The position numbers were made by a program, and so were the translations under genes. The notes under the pieces are model-generated. The model made no database searches. It saw nothing but the letters and a program-made list of their open reading frames with translations, and was not told where the DNA came from. Positions 1 to 9,282 of a DNA stretch of 34,941 nucleotides are shown one piece after another (within the stretch, counting starts at the first letter, position 1; every line of letters begins with the position of its first letter). Source of the DNA: a virus. The DNA is taken from positions 1 to 34,941 of IMG/VR virus record IMGVR_UViG_3300046170_000307; one strand, written 5' to 3'.

Positions 1-800
1 GCAAGAGCATAGCCGCAAGTGGACCACAGATATACTTCTTATCCGATGATGGTGTATTTACCCTGCAACAAGGGCTTGACCCCGCCAAGGGATTAGGAGT
101 CGCAATCTCGAAGGTAAGCGGAGAAGCAATCCCATTATCCCGCCCCATACAGGATCAATTTAAAGAAGTAAACTTCGCCTCTGCGGACAAAGCATGTGGT
201 ATCGTATTTGATAATAAATACTACCTCGCAGTCCCCACAGGTTCATCCACCGATAATAATAAAATCTTAGTATATGATATCCTTAACACAGCATGGACTT
301 CAGTAGATTCCTTCCCCGCAGGCTTTGTAATCGATGACTTTGTCACCGTATTGCATGGAAGCGATCCCACCAAGCGGAGACTCTTCGCAGTCAACGATAA
401 GGGATGGCATTTAATCGAGGAAAGCACCACCGACATCACGGGAACGGTAGGGAGCGCAAGCACCACCTCCACCGCGATAAGTGCCAAGCTGAAGACCCGC
501 TCCTTCACATTCGGAAATATCGATGTAAAGAGTTGGAAGAGGGGGCAGTTGGGATGCGAAGTGAGCAACGGGGATCAATTCACGATCAAGGTCAATACAA
601 CAGACCCGGATCGGACGAACACCGTACACACGGAGAATGCGACATCGAGCGAGGAGAAGCTGATACGCTTTGGGAGTGGACGCGCAAGAGGTTACGCCGC
701 AAATGTCGAGATCGATGTAACAGCAGGGCGGCCTAGCTTTCGCCATGTATCGCTTGAAGCGATAACGGGCGGAGCGAATGCACGGAGGGAGATTGCATAA
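1..800 (+). CDS. Tail/head-tail junction protein, C-terminal part (continues from right edge)
   Basis: The reading frame is open from base 3 with no start and ends at 800. It is the continuation of the gene opening at 34128: 814 bases at the right edge plus the first 2 bases here complete a codon (CGC), giving one protein of about 537 residues. The join reads GCVA-R-KSIAASG, then YFLSDDGVFTL. That 'GCVARKS...FLSDDGV' pattern is typical of a conserved beta-rich tail or stabilisation protein placed near fibre genes in short-tailed phages. The part here has repeated beta-strand blocks (IVFDNKYYLAVPTG, LVYDILNTAWTSVDS) that look like propeller blades. The next gene begins on the stop codon (TAATG). 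The assignment to a tail nozzle-like protein is an inference; the structural role is well supported by context. Confidence 0.75.
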   Translation, partial: KSIAASGPQIYFLSDDGVFTLQQGLDPAKGLGVAISKVSGEAIPLSRPIQDQFKEVNFASADKACGIVFDNKYYLAVPTGSSTDNNKILVYDILNTAWTSVDSFPAGFVIDDFVTVLHGSDPTKRRLFAVNDKGWHLIEESTTDITGTVGSASTTSTAISAKLKTRSFTFGNIDVKSWKRGQLGCEVSNGDQFTIKVNTTDPDRTNTVHTENATSSEEKLIRFGSGRARGYAANVEIDVTAGRPSFRHVSLEAITGGANARREIA

Positions 801-1111
801 TGGCGGTAACCGCCACAGTTACCCGTGGTTTTACCTTTGCCACAGGCGTGGAGACCGATGCCGCATCTCTTAATCAATTGGGCGAACCAACCGTCACCGT
901 AGATTCCATCTCCGCCACCTCCGTTACCCTGGAGAATTTTACCGTATCCTCACTACCCGCAAATGGAACAACGGGCAGAATGATATATGTGAGTGATGGA
1001 GACGGGGGCAACCCGTGCCTTGCCGTGGATAACGGCACGAATTGGTTGCGCGTAAACCTCGGTAGTGCGGTGAGCGCCACCGATGCAGACGAATACCTAA
1101 TGGCAGAATGA
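800..1111 (+). CDS. Small tail-fibre-like structural protein
   Basis: 103 residues, starting ATG on the last base of the preceding stop codon. The N-terminal half is Thr/Ser/Val-rich beta sequence (VTVDSISATSVTLENFTV). The C-terminal half has a GDGGNPCLAVDNGTNWLRV block, seen in many phage tail and fibre proteins as a short beta module. No signal peptide or membrane segment is visible. It sits between the large tail protein and the ejection-protein block and is coupled to the next gene through an ATGA overlap. It is probably a minor virion component; the exact role cannot be told. Confidence 0.6.
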   Translation: MAVTATVTRGFTFATGVETDAASLNQLGEPTVTVDSISATSVTLENFTVSSLPANGTTGRMIYVSDGDGGNPCLAVDNGTNWLRVNLGSAVSATDADEYLMAE

Positions 1112-1446
1112 ACATACTCGAACAAGCTAAGAGGTTTTACGATAAAACAGGCGGTAATATGTTTGCGGATATATCGGCATACTCTGCCAATGGATATGTA
1201 TTCATTACCCCCACCACGCTACTGCTTGGTAAATCGGTGAGGACAGATATTGATACCCACCCTGACGATCAATGGAATCCACCTGGAGCGGACGCATGGT
1301 ATGTGCGTACCGCGATAGGAGAGGACAGCATAAAAGAATTTATCTCACGCATACCATACCCATTACCGTTTGTTGGATGGATGCGTGAACTCAAACAAAG
1401 ACCAATTAAGTGGTACGACTTTAATAGAATTAATCGGAGGAAATAA
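1108..1446 (+). CDS. Conserved phage protein of unknown function in tail module
   Basis: 112 residues, starting in an ATGA overlap with the previous gene. The sequence is rich in aromatic residues and Pro (DDQWNPPGADAWYV, IPYPLPFVGWMRELKQRPIKWY). The C-terminus is basic. The N-terminal 60 residues look globular alpha/beta (FITPTTLLLGKSV). It has no transmembrane helix and no recognisable enzymatic motif. The preserved spacing and overlaps with structural genes suggest co-translation with the tail proteins. It could be a small assembly factor or a minor tail component. I do not recognise the family. Confidence 0.6.
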   Translation: MNILEQAKRFYDKTGGNMFADISAYSANGYVFITPTTLLLGKSVRTDIDTHPDDQWNPPGADAWYVRTAIGEDSIKEFISRIPYPLPFVGWMRELKQRPIKWYDFNRINRRK

Positions 1447-1449
1447 AAA

Positions 1450-3789
1450 ATGGGCGGAGGATCACCAACTTACAACTATCCTGAACAACCAACCTACGGC
1501 GAGGGCATGGCCGATGCTCTTAAAGCACAGGTCGAGCTACTTACGGGTACAGGAGACTTTGCTGATACAGGGTCACTTGAGTCCCTCCTTCCTCTCGAAG
1601 AGAGTATCCGTAAGAAGACTGCACAGACGGATACGGATATTTTAAGGCAAACCCTCTTAGGTAGTGAGCAAAAGGTGAATGTTGTCAAAGATCCCAAGAC
1701 AGGAAAATTTGGAATACCTGGCGGTAAAGTTGTATCAGATTTAGAAGGCACAGTTTCTAATCGGTTTCAGGTTTTTCTAGGTAAAGAGCATCCTAATCGG
1801 GGTCGCAAATACGAAATAATTGATACGGAGACAGGGGCAGTTGTTAGCCCAACACTCGAAGATTATTTATTGGGACAAGGAGCAATTAAGAAAAATAAAG
1901 ATGGAAAGATTGTTAAGGGCGATAAATTTGATGAGCTTTACCGAAGATCTAACTACAAAGATCCTGATAAATATTTTGATGGCCTAACAAGAGGGGGCAA
2001 TCTTAATAGATCTCACGATATTTATGAAGATGACGCATCAGGTTTTGCTGATTGGTATAAATATAAAACGGGTGGAGCATCTGAGCAGGACTTAGAAACA
2101 GTATTTGATTTTACAGATCCCAATACGGGCGAGCCTTTCGATATAACTGAAGGTAAACAAATTACTATTCGAGAAGGAGATGGAATGGTTGATCTTCTAG
2201 GCGATAATCGCACGGTATCCGAGTTTACCACTCGCGAAGCAACACAAGAAGATGTAGCCGCAGGACTCGCTTCTGAAGTAGGCGAATCAATCACGGAAGC
2301 AACAGGTGGGCGTAAGGCAGGTTTTGATGCAGACGGTAACTTCCTTGGTCTTGCCGCACTTTCCGAAGATATTCAACGCGGTAACTTATCCCGCCAACGC
2401 GAGGCTGACCTGGTGGATGTTGAGCGTTTATCTGATCGTTATCGCGGGGTAATGGAAGACTACAAACCCGCCGCTACTAGCGGATTGGATGATGCCCGCA
2501 TTCTGCTTGAGCAACAGCGCGAAAACCTCACAGGATTACGCAAACCAACACAGGCAGAACTTGATGCAGATCCTTCGCTTGATCCTGACAGTTTAATAAA
2601 CACAGGGACCGGATCGGATGGACCAATCACAATACCCACAGATGATACCTACGGAGGCGATGTAACAGCTGCAACGATGGATGCCGCAGAAGTTGCAGAC
2701 CCATTGGAGTTACAAGCAAACACACAATTTCAGGGAGAACTCGCAACAGGCACAGGTAATCAGGACACTCTAAGATCCGCACTTCTTGGAGATGCCAGGA
2801 CTGCGCTAGACACAGGACTTACGGATCGCGAGCAAGCACAAATCGCCAATGCCGCCCGTGCGAGACAAACCCTCATGGGTAGAACATTTGATCAAAGCGG
2901 TGCAATCGCAGAAGCAGAAGCTCGCGTCCAGGAGGATAATGCACGCCGTATGCAAAACCGTTCATTCGCCCAATCTGTACTCGGACAGGAAGCAGGATTA
3001 CAGCAGGGCGATATTACTCGCGGTATGGCACAGGAGAGCGAGCAGGCAGGATTACAGCAAAGAGCAGACCTTACACAGGCGCAGATGGATCAACAGGCAA
3101 ATGCGTTTGATGCTGATGCACTACAAAGATCCCGGATGGGAAATCAGGCACAGCGCCAACAAGCTAATCAGTTTGGCGTGGGTGCTGAAATGGACGCGGA
3201 GCGTCTGAACGAAACACTCCGTCAGCAGGGATTGTCGAATTACATAAATGCGGTGGGTAATCTCGCGCAGATGGAAGATAAGTTTATGCTCGATCCATTC
3301 CAGGCACTACTTGGAAGAGGAGGAGGAAATGCTCTGCAACAAGGACAGTCCGTATTCGGACAGGCGAATTATGGACTATCGAGCGGACCGCAATACCTAA
3401 ACCCGGAAGCGGGATTGGGATACATATCCAATATGGCGGCTAATCAGGCTAATATGTATGCCGCAAATGTAGCCGCAGATGCGAGCCGAAGTTCAGGATT
3501 GATGGGCGGACTAGGTGCAATAGGTGGGGGATTATTACAAGGGGCCGGAGCCGCCGCAAGCGGAGGTACATCATTACTTAGCGGTTTATGTTGGGTAGCA
3601 CGCGAAGTGTATGGTCCTGCAAATCCCGCATGGATGCAGTTCCGCGAGTGGATGTTCACCGAATCCCCGCAATGGTTCTTCGAGCTTTACCGCAAGTATG
3701 GCGAGCGCTTCGCATCCTGGATAAGCGACAAACCTCGCCTCAAAGGAATTATCCGTAAGTGGATGGACTCTAAAATAGGAGACAAATAA
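1450..3789 (+). CDS. Large internal virion / DNA-ejection-type protein
   Basis: 779 residues with a strong ribosome-binding site (GGAGGAAATAAAAA-ATG). The N-terminal 370 residues are mixed alpha/beta and acidic. Residues roughly 430-640 are a long Gln/Ala-rich helical stretch (ARRMQNRSFAQSVLGQEAG). A Gly/Ala-rich, possibly membrane-active segment follows near 690-725. The C-terminus is a compact aromatic module (CWVAREVYG, then MQFREWM, LYRKYGERFASWI) that recurs at the ends of phage structural proteins. Together with the next two genes it has the arrangement of the three internal or ejection proteins of podoviruses, lying just downstream of tail genes. No lysozyme or transglycosylase motif was found. 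The function is inferred from position and composition. Confidence 0.65.
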   Translation: MGGGSPTYNYPEQPTYGEGMADALKAQVELLTGTGDFADTGSLESLLPLEESIRKKTAQTDTDILRQTLLGSEQKVNVVKDPKTGKFGIPGGKVVSDLEGTVSNRFQVFLGKEHPNRGRKYEIIDTETGAVVSPTLEDYLLGQGAIKKNKDGKIVKGDKFDELYRRSNYKDPDKYFDGLTRGGNLNRSHDIYEDDASGFADWYKYKTGGASEQDLETVFDFTDPNTGEPFDITEGKQITIREGDGMVDLLGDNRTVSEFTTREATQEDVAAGLASEVGESITEATGGRKAGFDADGNFLGLAALSEDIQRGNLSRQREADLVDVERLSDRYRGVMEDYKPAATSGLDDARILLEQQRENLTGLRKPTQAELDADPSLDPDSLINTGTGSDGPITIPTDDTYGGDVTAATMDAAEVADPLELQANTQFQGELATGTGNQDTLRSALLGDARTALDTGLTDREQAQIANAARARQTLMGRTFDQSGAIAEAEARVQEDNARRMQNRSFAQSVLGQEAGLQQGDITRGMAQESEQAGLQQRADLTQAQMDQQANAFDADALQRSRMGNQAQRQQANQFGVGAEMDAERLNETLRQQGLSNYINAVGNLAQMEDKFMLDPFQALLGRGGGNALQQGQSVFGQANYGLSSGPQYLNPEAGLGYISNMAANQANMYAANVAADASRSSGLMGGLGAIGGGLLQGAGAAASGGTSLLSGLCWVAREVYGPANPAWMQFREWMFTESPQWFFELYRKYGERFASWISDKPRLKGIIRKWMDSKIGDK

Positions 3790-3791
3790 TC

Positions 3792-5162
3792 ATGGCTAGA
3801 CGACCATTCTTTTCAGGTAACTACGGATCAGCGCTCGGCTCGACCGCTAATGCCGCCAACCTCATCGCGAGGGCAGGGCAACAGCAAGGGCAGATGTTTG
3901 CCAATATGGGCCAACAGATAGGCGGTATGATTCAGCAGTACGGGCTTAATAAGGAGAAGCGTCAAAAAGAAGAAGATACTGCGATGGGTAATTTAGCTAA
4001 CTTTAGCCCGCAAGACTTACTTACACTTGAGCAAACCAATCCAAAACTTAGGCAGGCAATAAAAAGAGCAACATCCGATCAAGCAAGTCCAAGAGATTTT
4101 CAATTGATTAATTCAGCTACTGCTCCGTTTGTAGCTAATAAAGCAAGAGAGTTAGACACCAGGTTTAAAACTGCACAGATACAAGGTATTGAATTTAAAA
4201 ACAAACTTGATAAAGCCGATGAAGAAAATCGACTACTTCGCAGTACATTAGAAACCGAGTCGATGCAGACTCTTAATAAATATAAAGAACTACAATTAGA
4301 GGTATTAGGTATTGAGAGAGATATTAAGTCTAATGAAAGAGATGTTGATCGTGATAAAAAATACGCTGAACTAGAGCAAAAGAAACTAGCACTTGAAAAC
4401 TTGCGCCAAGATATTCAGTCTAAGAAAAACACCAATTCAGTATTTTCGGAAACTCTAGATCGAGAAAGAACAAAGTTTTCATTAGGTATTGCTGAAGCAA
4501 CTTCTCGATTAGCCTTGAATGCAAGAAAGATTGATGAGTTAGACGCTAATAGCACGATAGATACAAATATAAAGCAAGAGCAATTAGCTAAACTTAAAGC
4601 TGAGAGGCAGACTATTGAGCAAGATTTAACTAAAAAACAGCAGTTGATGGAATCGTTTAGGACAGAAAATCAAACAACTGATGACTTTGATCTTATTGAT
4701 GATATTAATATTGCGGATTCTGCTCAAGGTGATGCTAAAGGACTTGCCTTACGGGGCCTAGAGACGGTTGGTAGTTTTTTGGGACAAGACTTGACCCCTG
4801 AGACTACTGCACAGGCACAGAATATAGAGGCTTTAAATATGTACTTGAGACCTGCTCTTACAAAGCAGATTTCTTCAAGACCATCAAATTACACTCAGCA
4901 AATTGTAAATCAAAACCTGCTATCAAGGTCAGATGGAGACCCCCAACAAGCACAAAAGATTAAAAAGTTAATCCCAATGCTACAAAATAGATTAGAGGAA
5001 TCTATAACGACAATTCAAAACAGTAAAAATATCTCATCTGAATTTGTCACTGAAGCGTCAAAACAAGCAAGACTGTTACCTAAGTTAATTAATAAACTTA
5101 AAAAAGCGGTAGAACCAAATACTGAAGAAATTTCTGAAGAAGAACTACTAAATAGGTATTGA
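3792..5162 (+). CDS. Coiled-coil internal virion protein
   Basis: 456 residues, starting 3 nt after the previous stop. The N-terminus is Gly/Asn/Gln-rich with an amphipathic helix (NAANLIARAGQQQGQMFANM). Residues about 120-300 are dense in Lys, Glu and Gln, with heptad-like helices predicted to form long coiled coils (DKADEENRLLRSTLETES). The rest is helical and charged. No enzyme motif is visible. Position between two other large helical proteins, in one operon ending at a terminator, fits the second member of an ejection-protein trio. A plain structural scaffold role remains possible. Codon use is more AT-rich than in the preceding gene. Confidence 0.6.
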   Translation: MARRPFFSGNYGSALGSTANAANLIARAGQQQGQMFANMGQQIGGMIQQYGLNKEKRQKEEDTAMGNLANFSPQDLLTLEQTNPKLRQAIKRATSDQASPRDFQLINSATAPFVANKARELDTRFKTAQIQGIEFKNKLDKADEENRLLRSTLETESMQTLNKYKELQLEVLGIERDIKSNERDVDRDKKYAELEQKKLALENLRQDIQSKKNTNSVFSETLDRERTKFSLGIAEATSRLALNARKIDELDANSTIDTNIKQEQLAKLKAERQTIEQDLTKKQQLMESFRTENQTTDDFDLIDDINIADSAQGDAKGLALRGLETVGSFLGQDLTPETTAQAQNIEALNMYLRPALTKQISSRPSNYTQQIVNQNLLSRSDGDPQQAQKIKKLIPMLQNRLEESITTIQNSKNISSEFVTEASKQARLLPKLINKLKKAVEPNTEEISEEELLNRY

Positions 5163-5165
5163 TAA

Positions 5166-7928
5166 ATGATAACAAAAATACGCAACGAGAATGAAGCTAA
5201 GATAGTTGCCCAAGCTATCCGTGATGGGAAACTTACGGGAAGAAGAAAGCAAGCCGCTATCCAAGATTTGCGTAAGTTTGACGAGTATAAAGGTGAGATA
5301 GGAATCTTAAACCAACTTGATGCAGGAGCAAAGGGTTTCAATGTAGGTTTTTTAGCAAAAGTTGGTGGCGCTCCTGCTGAGATAGCTAATGCACTAATTA
5401 AAGGAGTAGATGCAGGACTTGAACTTATTGGTGTGCCGGAAGATTTTATACAGCCCGCGGATGAACCAATTGGGGGCGAGAAGTCAATAAGGAGAGCATT
5501 AACTGCGGGTAATATGGGTTACATGGATCTAAAGGATTTACCTGAAGAGCAAAGACCTATAGCAAGAGGTGGTGAAACAATAGGTGAAGTTGCGGGAATG
5601 GCAGCTCCTGTATTTGGTGCGGCAAGCAGAATGACTCCTGCTCGTGCCGCTATGCAGACAGCACCTAAGAAATCCACTTTGGCTAACATGGGTACTGAGA
5701 TGGTGAAATCAACCGCTAGAAGTCCTGGCAAGATGGCGGCTATTGAAGGAACATCTGCTGTTGGAGCAGGAACCTTTCGTGCCGGAGCAGAGGCGATTGC
5801 CCCTGATAATGAATTTGTTGGCATGATTGCTGAGGTGGCAGGCGGAGCGGCAGGGCCTGCACCTTTATTAAGAACGGGAATTGATAAAACCAAAGGATTA
5901 CTAGAAGGTTTTACTCCGCGAGGTCGCGAGGATGCGGCATCCCGTAAAGTTCGTGATATTTTAGAGCAAAACCAATTTCTCACGAAAGATCCTGAAGTAG
6001 ATGAGCGCAAAATGAGTGACTTGGTCGAGCAACTGCGTGGAGCCGAGGGATCAGGTACTACTGCCCAGGTGACTATAGATCCTCAAGCAAGGCAAGCCTT
6101 CACTGCAACAGAAAACAAACTTATAGCTGATTTAGGAGATGAGTTAAAAACTGCGATTAATACGCAAACCCAAAAGGCGGCAGATGAATTTAATAAAAAG
6201 ATTCGTAAGCTAAATAACTCGACTAACCCATTGGTGGTAAAAGAAGCGCAGGCAATGCGTATAGAGTTTAGCAATAAGAAACTCGGTGGGATGGTTGAAA
6301 AGGCACAGGACCGAGCAGTAAATGCTGTAAGTCGCGTACTTACTAAAAACAAAGATGATGCGGTAAAAGCAAGTGCCGAGGCCCGTCAGATAATCGATGA
6401 CGAGTTAAAGATTGCCCGCAATATGGAGACCCGTCTTTGGGATGAAGTGGACAAAGGAGTACCTAGTCCAACTGATAAAACAATCCAGGCATTCAACTCA
6501 ATCAAAGATGAGATTAGTCCTAACGAGCAAGTGATGAAACCGCTTGAGGGATTTATACAGGGGTTAATTAAAAGAAAAGATGCTACCTTAGCACAGCGTC
6601 CTGGTAGGGGTTTCTTAGCTACAGCACAAAGACAGGGATTTAAGCCTGTTGTAAGAGTTGGTGCTAAAGAATTATTCCGCAAAAGAAGCGTGGCGTTAAA
6701 CTTAGCAAGGCAGGCAAAAGCTACCGGGCGTTTTAATGATGCAAGAATGCTAAATAAATTAGCGGATGGTATGCTTGAGGATCTCAATCAAGTAACTGAT
6801 GCAACTGCAAATGTAGCTCGCGAGTTTTCACGGTCATTAAACGAGAAGTTTAACACAAAGCTTATCCGTGGATTGAGAGAAGCAGAACCTGGTGTGTTTC
6901 TCGAAAAGGCAGGGCAGGCATCTGATGCACAAAGAGCATTTAATTTCCAAGCGCTCAAACGAGCAACTGAAAGAACCGTAGATACAATGGAGACGGGAAG
7001 GACCACAGAAACCCTCAATAAGTTACAGCGCGACTTTATGGAGTCTGCGGCGGCAGAGGTCATTGATCCATTTACGAATCAAATAAAGCCTGCGGCCTTG
7101 TCACGCTTCGTGGATAACAATCAACTTACCTTGCGTGAGGTTGATATGCTCGATGATATTACTGATGTTGATAAGAAGGTAAAACTCGCCACAACACTCC
7201 AGGATACCGCTAAAAAGGGTAGGGCATTTATTGAGAAGAAGAGTCTTGCCGCACAAATTGCAAAAGGTTCTGACGATCTATCGGAAGTGCTTACAAAAGC
7301 TTTTGACTCAAATTATCAGACAGAAGCATTTAAGGATTTAGTAAGGACTGTGAAGCGCTCAAAGAATCCTGATGCAATTGAAGGATTAAGGCATGGCGTA
7401 TTTGACGAGTTAACTAAAAGAGCGACTATTACTAAGGGTGAGCTAGAAGGTTTGATTAGTGGTAACAATTTGGAGCAATTGCTAAACAACAAGGTTGGTA
7501 ATAAGACGCTAAGACAGAACTTGCTAGATACCGGGCTTATAACTCCTGAACAATCTGCGAATCTTACAAAGATTGCGGAGAAAGCTAAGATATTTGAAGA
7601 TGCCGCAACAGATCCGCGTAAGCTAAATACTATAATCAGCACAGGAGATGGCGTGATAAATTTAATTGCAAGATGGTCAGGTTCTCAATTGGGATCAAAA
7701 ACTGTTGCAGGCCAAGGCGCACCGCTGATGATGGCCGGAGCAGGATCAAGAGCTATGCAGAGAATGCTTGAGAAAGTACCTGCATTAAAGGTTCAAGGCG
7801 TACTAACAAAAGCAATACAAGATCCTAAGTTTATGGCATACCTTTTACAAAAAAGACCAAAGCCACAAAAGCAGTTAGATACTAGGATTAATGCTTATTT
7901 ACTACAAGCAGGACTGCTGCAGGATTGA
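5166..7928 (+). CDS. Giant internal virion / ejection protein, last gene of late operon
   Basis: 920 residues, starting just after the previous stop (TGATAAATG). Residues 40-110 have the pattern AKGFNVGFLAKVGGAPAEI...ALELIGVP, often seen at the N-terminus of large ejected podoviral proteins. Residues about 125-240 are Gly/Ala/Met-rich and hydrophobic (GEVAGMAAPVFGAAS), a candidate membrane-penetrating region. The rest is mostly alpha-helical with Lys/Glu-rich stretches. It is the longest protein in the genome and closes the late operon, followed by two hairpin terminators. No muramidase signature (Glu/Asp-Thr pair in a lysozyme-like context) was recognised. The ejection role is inferred from position, size and composition. 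Confidence 0.65.
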   Translation: MITKIRNENEAKIVAQAIRDGKLTGRRKQAAIQDLRKFDEYKGEIGILNQLDAGAKGFNVGFLAKVGGAPAEIANALIKGVDAGLELIGVPEDFIQPADEPIGGEKSIRRALTAGNMGYMDLKDLPEEQRPIARGGETIGEVAGMAAPVFGAASRMTPARAAMQTAPKKSTLANMGTEMVKSTARSPGKMAAIEGTSAVGAGTFRAGAEAIAPDNEFVGMIAEVAGGAAGPAPLLRTGIDKTKGLLEGFTPRGREDAASRKVRDILEQNQFLTKDPEVDERKMSDLVEQLRGAEGSGTTAQVTIDPQARQAFTATENKLIADLGDELKTAINTQTQKAADEFNKKIRKLNNSTNPLVVKEAQAMRIEFSNKKLGGMVEKAQDRAVNAVSRVLTKNKDDAVKASAEARQIIDDELKIARNMETRLWDEVDKGVPSPTDKTIQAFNSIKDEISPNEQVMKPLEGFIQGLIKRKDATLAQRPGRGFLATAQRQGFKPVVRVGAKELFRKRSVALNLARQAKATGRFNDARMLNKLADGMLEDLNQVTDATANVAREFSRSLNEKFNTKLIRGLREAEPGVFLEKAGQASDAQRAFNFQALKRATERTVDTMETGRTTETLNKLQRDFMESAAAEVIDPFTNQIKPAALSRFVDNNQLTLREVDMLDDITDVDKKVKLATTLQDTAKKGRAFIEKKSLAAQIAKGSDDLSEVLTKAFDSNYQTEAFKDLVRTVKRSKNPDAIEGLRHGVFDELTKRATITKGELEGLISGNNLEQLLNNKVGNKTLRQNLLDTGLITPEQSANLTKIAEKAKIFEDAATDPRKLNTIISTGDGVINLIARWSGSQLGSKTVAGQGAPLMMAGAGSRAMQRMLEKVPALKVQGVLTKAIQDPKFMAYLLQKRPKPQKQLDTRINAYLLQAGLLQD

Positions 7929-7961
7929 CAAAATCCAAGACAGCAACTAGCCTCTAATCAC

Positions 7962-7984
7962 AAGGTATATCATAGTACCTTTTC
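7962..7984 (+). terminator. Weak hairpin after late operon
   Basis: Arms AAGGTA and TACCTT form a 6-bp stem with an 8-nt loop, followed by a short T run. It lies 34 bases after the stop of the last late gene and just before a stronger terminator, so the pair may work in tandem. Confidence 0.4.
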
Positions 7985-7991
7985 TTTCTAC

Positions 7992-8026
7992 AAGGACCGT
8001 CTTTTAACCGAGGCGGTTCTTTTTTT
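7992..8026 (+). terminator. Rho-independent terminator of late operon
   Basis: Ten paired bases (AAGGACCGTC with GGCGGTTCTT, including two G-T wobbles), a 10-nt loop, then a run of seven T. It ends the long plus-strand late transcript and insulates the attP/integrase region. The following A run could also serve a minus-strand transcript. Confidence 0.8.
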
Positions 8027-8046
8027 AAAAAAAATCAGAAAAGTCC

Positions 8047-8076
8047 TTGACGACAAATAAATCATCTGATTGTAAT
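8047..8076 (+). promoter_or_regulatory. Putative sigma70-type promoter before attP/integrase
   Basis: TTGACG at 8047-8052 and TGTAAT at 8071-8076 are separated by 18 bases; each matches five of six consensus positions. It lies after the late terminators and about 170 bases before the integrase start, so a transcript would cross the attP core. Prediction by eye only. Confidence 0.4.
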
Positions 8077-8109
8077 CTCAACATGCTTTGCGCTTGATTG
8101 GAAGCAATT

Positions 8110-8178
<69 letters not shown>

Positions 8179-8198
8179 AGTGATCTTGGAGGCGTGGA

Positions 8199-8214
8199 GC
8201 GTAAATAATTACGC
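8199..8214. promoter_or_regulatory. Inverted repeat upstream of integrase
   Basis: GCGTAA and TTACGC flank a 4-base spacer. It overlaps the ACGCAAATAC sequence at 8211-8220 that recurs upstream of the SSB-like gene. It could be an integrase arm site or an operator. Confidence 0.35.
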
Positions 8215-8242
8215 AAATACCACATAGAAAGAAAATCACGCC

Positions 8243-8545
8243 ATGTACACCTTACAAGATTCTTTACAAGACTCCGAAGATTTTACACAATCCGCCACCC
8301 CCATGATATCTGACAACGGATTTATTCGCTTCGAAGGTGTACGGAAACATTTGCCCATTTCTAACTTCTTTGAAATATACAGAACGCAAACGCTTGTCGC
8401 AAAGCGACAGGCGAACGAGCGCACAAAAGGAAATAATATCCTGCGCATGGAGCAGATCCTAAGACATTACGGAATCGATCCCGCTACGGCAGACATATCC
8501 GCATTTGCTAGTAAAACGGGATCAGGGCATTCCGATCTGCGATGA
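8243..8545 (+). CDS. int: Tyrosine integrase, N-terminal fragment (frameshifted)
   Basis: 100 codons that stop early. The residues resemble the arm-binding/SAM-like N-terminal part of phage integrases (RFEGVRKHLPISNFFEIYRT...). From about 8523 the homologous sequence continues one base later in the third frame (QGIPICDDWVAHRGSNEM, then RQARSLFSKAWIKRYKQLG) until 8652. It then returns in the frame of the catalytic domain from about 8630. Removing one G from the GGG at 8518-8520 and one from the GGG at 8630-8632 gives a single uninterrupted integrase from 8243 to 9213, about 322 residues, a normal length. The gene is therefore broken as read here, either by sequencing error or by real inactivation. 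Confidence 0.7.
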   Translation: MYTLQDSLQDSEDFTQSATPMISDNGFIRFEGVRKHLPISNFFEIYRTQTLVAKRQANERTKGNNILRMEQILRHYGIDPATADISAFASKTGSGHSDLR

Positions 8546-8667
8546 TTGGGTGGCACATCGTGGTTCCAATGAGATGCGTCAGGCACGAAGCCTGTTCAGT
8601 AAGGCGTGGATAAAGCGTTATAAGCAGTTAGGGAATCGACTGCTCATGGTTTAGTAATTGGATCGCA

Positions 8668-9213
8668 TTGAGTTTGGAGGGCGTGCAAGTCACGCCATTT
8701 GATGCGAATCGTAAGGAGTTGGATAAAATCCGCGAGGCATGTGAAGCGCTCAAGGAGTCCGACCCTGCAATGTATTTGATGTACGCTTTGGCGTACGGAT
8801 TAGGTCTTCGTAGTAGTGAAATCCAACGGGCAAGGTTTGATGATCTACACGAAGATTTCGATGGAAATAAACTGATAAGGATACACAGTCCCAAAAGCGG
8901 TGGTGAATACCAGGATCGTCCCTGCGATCCATCGTGGTGGGAACTTATCGCCTCCTTTAAAACATCGAACGATGATTTAATCGTTCCTGTTCAGGAGGAC
9001 CGCATCACGCGCGAGTTTCCATCTTTTCTACGGCGGAAGTGCGGGGTGGTGGATGATCGCCCCGTACACCGCCTGCGAAAGTACTGCGGACACCGGGTGA
9101 TGAGGAAGAATGGGAATAATGCTTTTGTGGCGAGTAAAGCTCTCGGTCACTCAAGCGTGGAAGTTACCTCCCGTGTGTATGTTGGAATGCCTACGATCCA
9201 ACGGAGCTTCTAG
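8668..9213 (+). CDS. int: Tyrosine recombinase (integrase) catalytic domain
   Basis: The frame holds the whole catalytic domain. Counting from the TTG codon at 8668, the residues are Arg48 in GLGLRSSEIQR, Lys76 in the beta hairpin HSPKSGGE, His134 and Arg137 in VHRLRKYCGHRV, His161 in ALGHSSVEVTSR, and the nucleophile Tyr171. All catalytic positions of the family are present. In-frame sequence homologous to the core-binding domain extends upstream to about 8630 (CSWFSNWIALSLEG), so the TTG is not the real start: the true protein begins at 8243 in another frame. The enzyme would integrate the phage at the tRNA-Lys-type attP next door. No excisionase is certain; the HTH protein at 11.3 kb is one candidate. 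Confidence 0.8.
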   Translation: MSLEGVQVTPFDANRKELDKIREACEALKESDPAMYLMYALAYGLGLRSSEIQRARFDDLHEDFDGNKLIRIHSPKSGGEYQDRPCDPSWWELIASFKTSNDDLIVPVQEDRITREFPSFLRRKCGVVDDRPVHRLRKYCGHRVMRKNGNNAFVASKALGHSSVEVTSRVYVGMPTIQRSF

Positions 9214-9231
9214 CACTCAGTAGGACATAAA

Positions 9232-9247
9232 TTTCTTGCCCAAGAAA
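9232..9247. promoter_or_regulatory. Perfect inverted repeat between integrase and next gene
   Basis: TTTCTTG and CAAGAAA flank a CC spacer. It lies about 20 bases after the integrase stop and 35 before the next plus-strand ORF. There is no T run, so an operator is more likely than a terminator. Confidence 0.35.
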
Positions 9248-9282
9248 CAATGCGTTAAAAAAAATAGAAAAATTAACTACAG

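Noticed and set aside
411-746. Minus-strand ORF opposite the tail protein
   Set aside because: It is antisense to a clear structural gene, Cys/Arg-rich, with no start signal.
3593-3789. Lysozyme or transglycosylase at the end of the 1450 gene
   Set aside because: The CWVAREVYG...YGERFASWI module lacks a catalytic Glu in a muramidase context. It is better seen as a structural C-terminal module.
5519-6010. 163-codon minus-strand ORF in the large ejection gene
   Set aside because: Antisense shadow of a Gly/Ala/Met-rich region, giving Ser/Ala/Pro-rich sequence. No promoter or ribosome site.
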